A stretch of DNA of 64,000 nucleotides from JABDKJ01 sp964609215 (GTDB taxonomy: Bacteria > Bacteroidota > Bacteroidia > Flavobacteriales_D > JABDKJ01), in NCBI GenBank assembly GCA_964609215.1, contig CAZSQZ010000007.1, positions 110,056 to 174,055 of the forward strand. The letters run 5' to 3'. Position 1 is the stretch's first letter, and every line of letters starts with the position of its first letter. The position numbers and the translations under genes were made by a program. The notes beneath the pieces are model-generated. The model did no database searches and was not told where the DNA came from. It saw only the letters and a list, made by a program, of their open reading frames with translations. Positions 18,022 to 26,336 of this stretch are shown here, in pieces.

Positions 18022-18632
18022 GATCTCTTTTAATCATATTCATCCTTTTCTTAAGTATTGAAAATGAGGCTCAGGTATCGCATGAAGTCATTGCTGGCGG
18101 TGGCGGAAGTAGCGGGGTTACACCTTTTTACAGTCCTCAGTTTCTAACCATAAATCAAGGAGATACTGTGAGATGGATAAACACTCAAGGCACACATAAT
18201 GTTGATGGTAGTTTAGATACTTACCCTGGTAACCCTGTAGGCTTTTATAGTGGGGATCCTTCTCAAGGCTGGGTTTTTGAGTTTGTTTTTGATATTGCCG
18301 GAACCTATGGTTTTGAGTGTAGTCAGGGTGATCATGCACAAACTCAGTTTGGGATAATAATGGTTATCGCGCCTAATTCTATTGAAGAGACCGGTTTATC
18401 TAATACCACCATTTATCCTAACCCATCATCAGGTTTAATCACTTTATCTTCTCTTAAAAAGGTAAAGCAGGTAAGGGTTCTTAATGCTATCGGAGAATTG
18501 ATTTATCAGCAGGATTTGGCGGGTAATTTCGATGACCTTCAAATTGACCTAAGTTCCCATTCTCAAGGAATCTATCATATCATTTTTATTGCTGAGGATC
18601 AAAATTCCTTCAAAAAGCTTATCTTAAACTAA
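18018..18632 (+). CDS. Second secreted cupredoxin with T9SS sorting domain, TTG start
   Basis: 204 aa. The only start that includes a signal peptide is TTG at 18018, overlapping the stop codon of the preceding gene (TTGA); no ATG occurs before residue 115. Signal LLIIFILFLSIENEAQ, cupredoxin with His60, Cys101, His106 and Gln110, then a T9SS domain (IYPNPSSGLITL ... HSQGIYHIIFI). It is clearly a tandem duplicate of the upstream gene (shared QFxTIxxGDTVRWxNTQGxHNVDG and SQG or SAF inserts). Translational coupling would give a fixed ratio of the two. Confidence 0.82.
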   Translation: MRSLLIIFILFLSIENEAQVSHEVIAGGGGSSGVTPFYSPQFLTINQGDTVRWINTQGTHNVDGSLDTYPGNPVGFYSGDPSQGWVFEFVFDIAGTYGFECSQGDHAQTQFGIIMVIAPNSIEETGLSNTTIYPNPSSGLITLSSLKKVKQVRVLNAIGELIYQQDLAGNFDDLQIDLSSHSQGIYHIIFIAEDQNSFKKLILN

Positions 18633-18681
18633 GAATTTATTGCAGCTTTAATTTCATTAAGCTCTTTTAACCTTAATTAAG

Positions 18682-19053
18682 ATGACTAAGACAACAAAGA
18701 TTATTTCATGGATAATTGCAGTATTAGTAGGACTGAATTTTATCATTTTTGGTGGCCTCAAGTTTTTACCTGCATTTCAAGAGGGTTTTGACACTTTTAA
18801 CTTACCCAATTGGTTAAGAATAGCTATTGGAACGGTTGAAGTTCTCTTTGGAATATTATTATTCATTCCTTCTACAGCAAGAATTGCGGGGATTGTTCTA
18901 AGTTTTATTTGTGTAGGTGCAATGTTTACACATTTCCTTTATGGACAATACCTAAGCATTCTAATGCCATTAGCTATCCTCGTCTTACTTATTTTATTTG
19001 TAAGATGGAGAAGTTTACCAAATATGAGTAATGCAAATTTAGGCTCTGCCTAA
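18682..19053 (+). CDS. DoxX-like small membrane protein
   Basis: 123 aa with four hydrophobic helices. The opening WIIAVLVGLNFIIFGGLKFL and the segment IGTVEVLFGILLFIPSTARIAG match the DoxX/DoxD-like family. Members are of uncertain function, often linked with oxidative or electron-transfer systems. It starts 49 bp after the cupredoxin pair on the same strand and may belong to the same unit. Its 3' end overlaps that of the desaturase gene on the other strand by 15 bp. Confidence 0.82.
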   Translation: MTKTTKIISWIIAVLVGLNFIIFGGLKFLPAFQEGFDTFNLPNWLRIAIGTVEVLFGILLFIPSTARIAGIVLSFICVGAMFTHFLYGQYLSILMPLAILVLLILFVRWRSLPNMSNANLGSA

Positions 19054-20127
19054 CATCTTTAACATTCTACCATGTTCAATTAAAGCCTTAAGAAATGTAG
19101 GCTGAACATGATAAGGAAGATTAAATTCTTGAGCTGTCTCTTTAACTATTTTTGATATTTTCCAATAATGAACATGGCAAATATTAGGGAATAAATGATG
19201 CTCTATTTGATAGTTTAAACCGCCAACTAGCCAAGTAAATATTCTGCTTTTCGTTGCAAAGTTCGTGGTCGTTTTTAACTGGTGAATAGCCCAATCTGAA
19301 ATTATTTTCTTTTTCTCTTTCAAAGCATCCTTTCCTGGATTTAGAAAATCAGAAGATTCCATAACATGAGCTGGCTGAAAAATTGCTGATAAAGAAAATC
19401 CAGCAATCCAATGCATAATAACAAAGCCTATTAGGGCATACCACCAAGGCCCGGTAATAAATATCATCGGAAGAACCAATATGTAAGCAAAGTAAACCAA
19501 CTTAAGAAAAGATATTGCAGTTAATTCCTTGCCCAATGTTGTTTTTTGACCTTTCAATAATCCTTCTCTGTGATACTTCAATACTCCTGAAAAATCCTTT
19601 GTAGTGCACCACATTAAAGTCATCAAACCATAAAGGAACCATGCATAAATATGCTGTATTCTATGAATTCCCTTTCTTTCTTGATTCGGACTAAAGCGCA
19701 TGATACCTCCAATATCAATATCCTCATCCATACCTTCCACATTGGTATAGCTATGGTGAAGCACATTATGTTGAATCTTCCAATTAATAGCATGTCCCCC
19801 AATGAGGCTAATCACATGTCCTAAAAGTTTATTGATTGATTTATTCTTTGAATAGCTTCCGTGATTGGCATCGTGCATCACACAAAGTCCTATTCCCGCC
19901 ATTCCGAAGCCCATAAGTGCATAAGAAAGCATGGTAGCCCATGCGCTCTCAATTACTCCTGCTAACATAAGAGCGTAGGGAAGAAAGTAAACTGTGAACA
20001 TAAATATGGTCTTTAACACCATGTTTACATTGCCAAAACGAGAAATGTTCTTGGTGGTCATATACTCATTAACCCTGTTCCTCACCGTTTTGTAGAATTC
20101 ATTCTTATTCATTGCTAAATCACCCAT
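19039..20127 (-). CDS. Membrane fatty-acid desaturase (acyl-lipid/acyl-CoA type)
   Basis: 362 aa. Three histidine boxes bind the di-iron centre: HDANHGS (about 85), HNVLHHSYTN (about 122) and QIEHHLFP (about 310). The QxxHH third box and the size place it with front-end/delta-6-like desaturases such as linoleoyl-CoA desaturase-like proteins. Four TM helices are visible. It introduces a double bond into membrane fatty acids using O2, which suits membrane-fluidity control. The start could also be the Met six codons downstream (MNKNEFY). No cytochrome b5 domain is attached. Confidence 0.88.
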   Translation of the reverse strand: MGDLAMNKNEFYKTVRNRVNEYMTTKNISRFGNVNMVLKTIFMFTVYFLPYALMLAGVIESAWATMLSYALMGFGMAGIGLCVMHDANHGSYSKNKSINKLLGHVISLIGGHAINWKIQHNVLHHSYTNVEGMDEDIDIGGIMRFSPNQERKGIHRIQHIYAWFLYGLMTLMWCTTKDFSGVLKYHREGLLKGQKTTLGKELTAISFLKLVYFAYILVLPMIFITGPWWYALIGFVIMHWIAGFSLSAIFQPAHVMESSDFLNPGKDALKEKKKIISDWAIHQLKTTTNFATKSRIFTWLVGGLNYQIEHHLFPNICHVHYWKISKIVKETAQEFNLPYHVQPTFLKALIEHGRMLKMLGRA

Positions 20128-20336
20128 ACCTTGAACTGAATTTGTGCCAAAATAGCCTTTTTTTTAATCTGGTTAATGCCATATCTTTTAATTTTTCCAG
20201 TCTTTTCTTTAAATAGACTATGAATTCTGTTGAATGGAAAATGCCAATTGGCTGATTTTAACACTTTTCCTTTGAACGTTTTGCAATAAATGATGTACTT
20301 AGGTACGTTGTTTCATTACATTAATACAAAACCATC

Positions 20337-21515
20337 ATGAAGAATAGAACCATAGCAATTGCCATTTTATTGCTTTTAATTACTGGAGGCACTCTCCTAT
20401 TCACCGATTTACCCATAATAAAACCCACTGAAGATTCTCCTAGCAAGGCTACAGCCCAACTGAGTCTTGAGAATAAAGATCAAGGTCCGGCCAGCTTAGG
20501 TGATTTTCACATCAATCACAGCAAAAAGATTGGAAACCTAGAACTTTTTCTAGTTGAAGGAAAAGAACAATTGGGACATAAAGAATATGTGAGTTTAGCA
20601 GATGCCATGGAAAAGGGATATGTGGTTGTGCATGAAACTTCCAATGTAAATGAGCTTTCCATTTCCAATAAATCAGATTATTTTATTTATGTGAATAGCG
20701 GTGATATTGTGGAAGGTGGAAAGCAAGATAGAACCATACAGGATGACGTAATTGTGGGTCCGAATACTAGAAGACAAGATCTTGCGAGTTTTTGCGTGGA
20801 GTCTGGAAGATGGGCCAAAAGAGGAGATGAAAATGTAGGAACTTTTGCCGCTGCTAATTATTGTCTAACATCTAAGGATTTAAAAGTAGCTGCACGTTAT
20901 AGAAAAAACCAAGGTAGAGTTTGGAATAAGGTCGAACAGAATAATACAAGGCTAAATGTTGGCTTATCTTCAAAAATAGGTTCAGATTATGATGTGCGTT
21001 ATGAGGACTCTCCTACCAGCCTGCAGAAAGCTCTGGAAGACACTTTGCTTCAAAGTCAGGTTGATGAACTTAAAAAGGATTTTTTAGACCTGATTGACCT
21101 TAGTGAAGATGAAGTTGGTTTTGCCTACGCGATTAACGGTGAGCTATATGCGGTAGAACTATTTAATAATGAGGCTTTATTAAATGACCTATGGAATAAG
21201 CTCATTACTTCAGTAGTTACGGAAGCCATTGCCAGCGGAGAGCTTGAAGAACAAGGAGATGTCAGTCCAATGGATGTTCTAAAGGCTATTGAAACGGGCG
21301 AGAGCGACATAAAGACAAAAAAATTAAATAAGCATACTAAACTAAAAGAATATCAGTTTAATGATAAGAGCAAAGTTTCTTTCAGAACCATTGATGCACA
21401 AGAGAATGCCTGGTTACATTATAGCGTGCTGACTTTAGACGAAGAGGACAATGAAAAAGATGAAGATGAAATTATTCAGGAAAGAAATAGCTTAAACAAT
21501 ATTCTACGTTACTAA
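20337..21515 (+). CDS. Exported ARPP-1 (DUF6569-like) domain protein
   Basis: 392 aa with an N-terminal anchor or signal helix (IAIAILLLLITGGTLLF). Residues about 55-390 match the ARPP-1 domain: LADAMEKGYVVVHETSNV, then the hallmark NSGDIVEGGKQDRTIQDDV and FCVESGRWAKRG. The family name refers to its association with ARG and rhodanese-phosphatase proteins; no activity is established to my knowledge. Two rhodanese genes lie within 3.5 kb, though on separate transcripts. The C-terminus is acidic (EEDNEKDEDEIIQ). A strong terminator follows. Confidence 0.75.
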   Translation: MKNRTIAIAILLLLITGGTLLFTDLPIIKPTEDSPSKATAQLSLENKDQGPASLGDFHINHSKKIGNLELFLVEGKEQLGHKEYVSLADAMEKGYVVVHETSNVNELSISNKSDYFIYVNSGDIVEGGKQDRTIQDDVIVGPNTRRQDLASFCVESGRWAKRGDENVGTFAAANYCLTSKDLKVAARYRKNQGRVWNKVEQNNTRLNVGLSSKIGSDYDVRYEDSPTSLQKALEDTLLQSQVDELKKDFLDLIDLSEDEVGFAYAINGELYAVELFNNEALLNDLWNKLITSVVTEAIASGELEEQGDVSPMDVLKAIETGESDIKTKKLNKHTKLKEYQFNDKSKVSFRTIDAQENAWLHYSVLTLDEEDNEKDEDEIIQERNSLNNILRY

Positions 21516-21540
21516 TCCCTGCAAGGATTACATATCAAAG

Positions 21541-21571
21541 GAGTCGAGTTCTTAGCTCGGCTCTTTTTTTT
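21541..21571 (+). terminator. Rho-independent terminator embedded in a convergent gene end
   Basis: Stem GAGTCGAG / CTCGGCTC (one G-T wobble), loop of 7 nt, then eight T. It terminates the ARPP-1 gene; its right half lies inside the last codons of the DUF983 gene on the other strand. Confidence 0.8.
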
Positions 21572-21950
21572 GGAACTTAACAAAAAGATTGATCCAGATT
21601 AATCTGGATAGCCACCAGTTAAAAGGAAAGAATAAAACAATCATCGCTACAACAATTCCTATTTGCAAGAACAATGGATAATCATCTCCATACCAAATAG
21701 GTAAAAGGACAGAGGTTCCTATCCAGCCTGCAACAAATATGGCTACTCCAAGGCCATAAGAAACATACATTGCTCCGTACCAAAAGCCCACTTCTTTTTC
21801 AAACTTTAAACTGCAATTGGAACAGTGTGTATCCATCTTTCCTCCATTAAGAATATTGGTGAAAACGTTATTGGCTTGCCAGAATTTACCTATGTGACAA
21901 CGAGGACATCTGTTTTTGAAAATACTGTATAGTTTTGTTCCTTTAAACAT
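21552..21950 (-). CDS. DUF983 family protein
   Basis: 132 aa. A two-part zinc-ribbon motif, CPRCHIGKFW near residue 14 and CSNCSLKFEKEVGFW near 43, is followed by two TM helices (SYGLGVAIFVAGWIG, IGIVVAMIVLFFPFNWW). This is the DUF983 layout; function unknown. Divergent from the rhodanese lipoprotein gene at 21992, separated by 41 bp only, so their promoters must overlap. Confidence 0.85.
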   Translation of the reverse strand: MFKGTKLYSIFKNRCPRCHIGKFWQANNVFTNILNGGKMDTHCSNCSLKFEKEVGFWYGAMYVSYGLGVAIFVAGWIGTSVLLPIWYGDDYPLFLQIGIVVAMIVLFFPFNWWLSRLIWINLFVKFQKKEPS

Positions 21951-21991
21951 TGATCAAATTTGAGCAAGAAGTATTAATTAAAAAAATATAA

Positions 21992-22351
21992 ATGAAATTT
22001 TTGTCTATTGTCTTTATTCTATTCTTCTTTTTGTCGTGTTCCTCTCCGCAAAATCCCAGCGTGAAAGTTCTTGATAGTACCGCCTTTAAAACTGCTATTA
22101 GCGGAAAGATTGTGAATTTAATTGATGTTCGCACTCCAGAAGAATATTCACAAGGAACCATAAAATATGCGGTTAACATCAATTACAAAGGGGAAAATTT
22201 TTTGAAAGGCTTTAAAGATTATAAGAAAGATGAAGCCTTGTATATTTTTTGCCAATCAGGAGGCAGAAGTGGAAAAGCGGCTGAAGTGCTGTCTGAAGCC
22301 GGGTTTAAGGAAATTTATGACTTAGATGGTGGTTATTCTGGGTGGGAATAG
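21992..22351 (+). CDS. Rhodanese-domain lipoprotein
   Basis: 119 aa. Lipoprotein signal ending in FLSC (Cys16). A single rhodanese domain with DVRTPEEY near 45 and active-site loop CQSGGRS (Cys87), ending GYSGW. Predicted to handle sulfane sulfur in the periplasm or on a membrane surface. It is a different protein from the second rhodanese at 23282 (loop CSVGYRS), so the two are not a recent duplicate. Confidence 0.9.
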   Translation: MKFLSIVFILFFFLSCSSPQNPSVKVLDSTAFKTAISGKIVNLIDVRTPEEYSQGTIKYAVNINYKGENFLKGFKDYKKDEALYIFCQSGGRSGKAAEVLSEAGFKEIYDLDGGYSGWE

Positions 22352-22409
22352 ACTTGTATGTTTAGGGTTGGTGTCATAGACACTTATTATAAAATAGGTT
22401 TTAAAAGCA

Positions 22410-23282
22410 TTATTTAGACAAAGGATAACTCACCTGTCCACCAAATCCTTTTGGAAAATCTTCTTCTCCATCGAAGCCTAATTCTATGTCTCTTCCATCT
22501 TTTGGAATGTAGGCTGTTCTAAAAATATAATCCCAAATGCTCAGGCTTAAGCCAAAATTTACTCCATGTCTACCTTTTGGCAATTCCTTTGAATGATGCC
22601 AGATATGCATCTTAGGGTTGTTCAAAATGTATTTTAATGGCCCATAATCCCAACCAATATTTGCATGATTTAAATGACCAATGGCAATATTAAAATAGTA
22701 GACCACAAAAACACTTGAGGGTTCAAAGCCTCCAATAAAAAGTAGCATTAAGTATTTTGCTGGTTCGTAGAATATGGTCTCCATCCAGTGGTAACGAAGG
22801 TGAGCAGCAAAGCCCATTTCTTTGACGGAATGATGTACTTTGTGAAATTGCCAAAAGAAAGGCACTTTATGAAGAAGGTTATGTACAATCCATTGCACAA
22901 AATCCATTGCTACAAAGAATATCAATATCTGTAACCAAAAAGGAAGCGATCTCAAATCCAGAAGGCCGAGTAATTCAATATTTGCGCCCAGAACATCGCT
23001 AAATGTGCGGGAAGTAATAGCTGCTAATGCAGAATAAAATACCAATTTAAAAATGAAGAAATTGAAAAACATGTAAAAGGTATCCAACCAAAAGTCCTTT
23101 CTGAAAATGGATTGATTCTTTCTCCAGGGGAAAAGCATTTCAAGTCCCCAAACAAACAGACTCAAAGCCACTAACCACCAAAAATAATTGGTATACCAAG
23201 GACTAACCTGAAAGGTTATTTCGTTCCACAAATAGTCTGCATACCCTTGATAAGCGTTTTTTATGACTTCTCCGTAACTCAT
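22410..23282 (-). CDS. Sterol desaturase / fatty-acid hydroxylase family protein
   Basis: 290 aa, several TM helices and the eight-histidine di-iron pattern: HNLLHKVPFFWQFHKVHHS (about 133), GHLNHANIG, then HIWHHS and GRHGVNFG (about 225-245). Members hydroxylate or desaturate lipids using O2. The substrate (sterol, carotenoid or fatty acid) is not identifiable. The final gene of a minus-strand operon; its ATG overlaps the stop of the rhodanese gene by one base. SLSIWDYIFRTAYIP near the C-terminus is typical for the family. Confidence 0.88.
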   Translation of the reverse strand: MSYGEVIKNAYQGYADYLWNEITFQVSPWYTNYFWWLVALSLFVWGLEMLFPWRKNQSIFRKDFWLDTFYMFFNFFIFKLVFYSALAAITSRTFSDVLGANIELLGLLDLRSLPFWLQILIFFVAMDFVQWIVHNLLHKVPFFWQFHKVHHSVKEMGFAAHLRYHWMETIFYEPAKYLMLLFIGGFEPSSVFVVYYFNIAIGHLNHANIGWDYGPLKYILNNPKMHIWHHSKELPKGRHGVNFGLSLSIWDYIFRTAYIPKDGRDIELGFDGEEDFPKGFGGQVSYPLSK

Positions 23283-23791
23283 TAATATTCTATCTCACCT
23301 TTCTTTAACCATTTACTCCAACTTTTGTTGTAACCGTGTATTTTTTTGGTTTCCCCTTCCTTATTTACGACTCCCTTTCCTTGATTTACCCATTCAAAAA
23401 TTCCACCATACAAATTGTAAACATGGGTATATCCCTCTTTAATTAATTTCTCCGAGATTTTTTCACTTCTGTATCCCACTGAGCAGTAAACAACTATAGT
23501 ATCGCTTTTGTTAATGTCCTTAACTCTGCTCATATTAAAATTATCATATCCGACCCATTTGGAATGGGGTATTGAACTTAAGTTGTATTCCTTTTTAGCT
23601 CTGGCATCCAAAAAAACATAATCAGATTTTGTTTGCTCTACTTTAATTTCAGGTACACTATGACTCAACAAAGAACTTAGCATTTTATTGTAGGCGGGAT
23701 CATCCACAGAAACCTGCGCAGGAAGTGATTTGCCACAGGAGAATAATGATAATAGTGAAAGTGTGATAATATTTCTCATTAGATTTTTCAA
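23282..23791 (-). CDS. Rhodanese-domain lipoprotein (second)
   Basis: 169 aa. Signal with lipobox LFSC (Cys19). Rhodanese domain from about 50: FLDARAKKEYNLSSIPHSKW, active-site loop YCSVGYRSEK (Cys103), LYGGIFEWVNQG. The C-terminal tail (IHGYNKSWSKWL) is found in a subset of Bacteroidota rhodaneses. Overlaps the glutamate-synthase-like gene upstream by 4 bp and the hydroxylase gene downstream by 1 bp, a tightly packed operon. A sulfur-transfer role in the periplasm is inferred. Confidence 0.9.
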   Translation of the reverse strand: MKNLMRNIITLSLLSLFSCGKSLPAQVSVDDPAYNKMLSSLLSHSVPEIKVEQTKSDYVFLDARAKKEYNLSSIPHSKWVGYDNFNMSRVKDINKSDTIVVYCSVGYRSEKISEKLIKEGYTHVYNLYGGIFEWVNQGKGVVNKEGETKKIHGYNKSWSKWLKKGEIEY

Positions 23792-25296
23792 TTTTTAATG
23801 GAGGGATAAATTTGCTCAAATGTCATCACTTGATTGGGGCTTACTCTTCTGTTGATGCAGCTTCTTGTAATCTGATTGGGGTGCTCATAACCAGCTGCTG
23901 CTGCTATTTCAATAAGGCTTTCAATGGTGCGTTGGTGATAATGATAAACCCTATCTCCTTTGTCCTCTACATCCAAACCTTTTATTAAGGCTTTATCTTG
24001 AGTTGCAACCCCAGTAGGACAGGTATTCTTATTGCATTGCAATGCCTGTATGCAACCCAATGCCAACATCATTGCTCTGGCAGAATTACACACATCTGCG
24101 CCAAGAGCCAATGCTCCTGCCATGTGAAAACCAGATGTCATTTTACCGGACGCTATAATAATGATTTCTTCTTTTAATCCATGTTCTACTAAAGTATTGT
24201 ATACAAATGTAAGACCTTCATTTAGTGGCATTCCCACTGAATCAGAGAATTCAACTGGAGCTGCACCAGTACCTCCTTCTCCCCCATCTACAGCAATAAA
24301 ATCTGGTTTTATTCCGGTGGTCAACATGGCTTTGCAGATGTCAACGAATTCTTCTTTTCTTCCCACACATAACTTAAAGCCAATTGGTTTTCCTCCTGAA
24401 AGATCACGAAGTTGTTTGATGAATTTCATCATACCTCCTGGTGAATTAAATGCTTTATGATAAGGTGGTGAAGCAACGGTAGTATATGGTTCTACTCCTC
24501 TAATTTTCGCAATTTCTTCTGTGTTCTTAGTGGCTGGTAAAATTCCTCCGTGACCAGGCTTTGCTCCTTGAGAAAGCTTCAGCTCAACCATTTTTACTGA
24601 TTCATGACTTACTGTTTCTTTATATCTATCTGGGTCAAAGTTTCCATCCTTTGCTCTGGCTCCAAAATAACCTGTTCCTATTTGCCAAACTAAGTCTCCT
24701 CCATATTTCAGATGATATGGGCTAACTCCACCTTCTCCAGTATTATGAAAGAAGCCTCCTTTTTTTGCTCCCTTATTTAACGCCATAATAGCTCTATTAC
24801 TCAGGGAACCAAAACTCATGGCGGAAACATTTAATAAGCTTGCGTGATAGGGCTGAGAACAATCCTTCCCTCCTATTCTCACTTTTGGATCTTGGTCCAG
24901 TTGATGTGCATCTTTGGCATATATGGAATGATTTATCCATTCATAACCTACTTCTCCAACGTTCAGTTGTGTACCAAATGCATTGGTATCTGAAATGTTC
25001 TTTGCTCTTCTATAGACCATAGAACGAATGATTCTATTTATAGGTCTTCCCTCAGTATCTGTCTCTACAAAATACTGCATAATCTCAGGTCGTATACTTT
25101 CAAAAAGATATCGAAAATGACCTAAGATTGGATAGTTCCTCAAGATGGCATGTCGAGTTTGGAAGGCATCTCTCCAACCCAGTAAAACCAAAGGTCCTAC
25201 AATAATAAAAGACCAAATCACTTTAGGAAAAAAGTAGCTTAGAATAAGTAAAGCCAGAACCAATAAAACAGAAAAAATTAAAAACTTGCTTCTCAT
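23788..25296 (-). CDS. FMN-binding glutamate synthase family protein (membrane-anchored)
   Basis: 502 aa. Two N-terminal TM helices (FSVLLVLALLILSYFFPKVI, IIVGPLVLLGW) precede a GltB central-type FMN/[3Fe-4S] domain: AMSFGSLSNRAI, GEGGVSPYH, GAKPGHGGILP, DGGEGGTGAAP and the cluster cysteines in CIQALQCNKNTC (C-x5-C-x4-C). It lacks the glutaminase and small-subunit domains of true glutamate synthase, so another substrate is likely. Sandwiched between PPK2 and rhodanese genes with 4-bp overlaps on both sides. Enzyme reaction unknown. Confidence 0.88.
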   Translation of the reverse strand: MRSKFLIFSVLLVLALLILSYFFPKVIWSFIIVGPLVLLGWRDAFQTRHAILRNYPILGHFRYLFESIRPEIMQYFVETDTEGRPINRIIRSMVYRRAKNISDTNAFGTQLNVGEVGYEWINHSIYAKDAHQLDQDPKVRIGGKDCSQPYHASLLNVSAMSFGSLSNRAIMALNKGAKKGGFFHNTGEGGVSPYHLKYGGDLVWQIGTGYFGARAKDGNFDPDRYKETVSHESVKMVELKLSQGAKPGHGGILPATKNTEEIAKIRGVEPYTTVASPPYHKAFNSPGGMMKFIKQLRDLSGGKPIGFKLCVGRKEEFVDICKAMLTTGIKPDFIAVDGGEGGTGAAPVEFSDSVGMPLNEGLTFVYNTLVEHGLKEEIIIIASGKMTSGFHMAGALALGADVCNSARAMMLALGCIQALQCNKNTCPTGVATQDKALIKGLDVEDKGDRVYHYHQRTIESLIEIAAAAGYEHPNQITRSCINRRVSPNQVMTFEQIYPSIKN

Positions 25297-26042
25297 TTTC
25301 TAAATCTCTCTGTGTCTAATTTTGGCCACTTTAAATCCATTCCATTCAACGCTTCTTCCACCCTTTTAGCTATTTGATAAACCTTGTGCCAGTTTTGATC
25401 TGAACCTACTATGTGCCAAGGCACGTTATTGCATCTTTCAAAAATCTTCTCATAAGTTTCCATGAACTTATCCCAATTGTCTCTTGTTTCCCAATCTCCG
25501 TCATTGTGTTTCCAGTTCTTCTCCTTTATCTCAATTCGCTCATTTAAACGCTCTAATTGTTTGTCTTTTGAAATGTGCAGATAAATCTTTAAAATCTTTG
25601 TTCCGTTTTGTTCTAAGTGCTTTTCAAAATTGTTGATTTGCTCGTAACGCTCTTCAATTTTCTCTGGAGAAACATATCCATAAACTGATGGCACTAAGAT
25701 ATCTTCGTAGTGAGAACGGTTAAATACTTTTATCATTCCCTTCTTTGGAGCTTGGGCATGACACCTCCATAAATAGTCATGTGCAAACTCTAAATCGGTG
25801 GGCTTCTTAAAACTATAGACATCTATTCCTCCGGGAAATATTCCAGAGAAAACTCCTCTAACGGTTCCATCTTTTCCGGAAGCATCCATTCCTTGAAGTA
25901 TGACTAGAAGTGCATTCGTTTTCGAAGCTTGAAACAACTTTTGCCTTAAATGAATTCGCTCAAGAATTTTCCTCGTCTCTTTTTTAATCGCACTTTTCTC
26001 CAGCCCCTCAGCTGCTCTGGTATTAATTTCAGATAATTTCAT
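25293..26042 (-). CDS. Polyphosphate kinase 2 (PPK2) family protein
   Basis: 249 aa, one PPK2 domain. Walker A GMDASGKDG (51-59), then GVFSGIFPGGIDVYSFKKPT, LWRCHAQAPKKG with FNRSHYED (lid module, about 92-115) and a C-terminal VGSDQNWHKVYQIAKRVEEA. These enzymes phosphorylate nucleotides with polyphosphate, or the reverse. Class I (NDP) versus class II/III (NMP) cannot be set by eye. First gene of a four-gene operon. The phosphate uptake module 12 kb away suggests active polyphosphate metabolism. Confidence 0.92.
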   Translation of the reverse strand: MKLSEINTRAAEGLEKSAIKKETRKILERIHLRQKLFQASKTNALLVILQGMDASGKDGTVRGVFSGIFPGGIDVYSFKKPTDLEFAHDYLWRCHAQAPKKGMIKVFNRSHYEDILVPSVYGYVSPEKIEERYEQINNFEKHLEQNGTKILKIYLHISKDKQLERLNERIEIKEKNWKHNDGDWETRDNWDKFMETYEKIFERCNNVPWHIVGSDQNWHKVYQIAKRVEEALNGMDLKWPKLDTERFRK

Positions 26043-26053
26043 AGAAAAAAATT

Positions 26054-26081
26054 AAAGGCCTCTTTTTTACAAGTGGCCTTT
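26054..26081 (-). terminator. Terminator after the dodecin gene
   Basis: AAAGGCC and GGCCTTT pair around a T-rich loop; on the minus strand the hairpin is followed by AATTTTTTT. It lies between the dodecin stop and the PPK2 start, so the PPK2 operon needs its own promoter. Confidence 0.65.
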
Positions 26082-26098
26082 TTTAATAATTTGAAAAA

Positions 26099-26302
26099 CT
26101 AGTCAGTTACTTTAAAGGTTATTTTAACATTTACTCTAAACTCATCAACCTCTCCATCTTTAACTGTTGTACTTTGTTCTTGTACATAAACAGAAACAAT
26201 ATCTCTTACTGTTTTTGATGCTTGCTTCACTGCTTTTCGCGTTGCGTCTTCCCAACTCGTATTTGAATTTGAAAGCACTTCTATTACTTTTAAAATTGCC
26301 AT
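26099..26302 (-). CDS. Dodecin family flavin-binding protein
   Basis: 67 aa, standard dodecin length. Family motifs: VIEVLSNSNTSWEDATRKAV, SVYVQEQSTTVKDG and the C-terminal EFRVNVKITFKV. Dodecins form hollow dodecamers that store or buffer flavins; tryptophan in SWEDA stacks on the flavin. Follows the HerA-like gene by 34 bp on the same strand and is closed by a terminator. Confidence 0.93.
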   Translation of the reverse strand: MAILKVIEVLSNSNTSWEDATRKAVKQASKTVRDIVSVYVQEQSTTVKDGEVDEFRVNVKITFKVTD

Positions 26303-26336
26303 TTATCTTAGTTTAATGTTTAACAAAATTTTATGA

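Noticed and set aside
20287..20302. GTACTTAGGTAC palindrome upstream of the ARPP-1 gene
   Set aside because: Only 12 nt and imperfect; no second site or family link to support an operator.
22351..22410. GTGTC-ATA-GACAC hairpin between convergent genes
   Set aside because: Five-base stem with no real T-tract; too weak to call a terminator.
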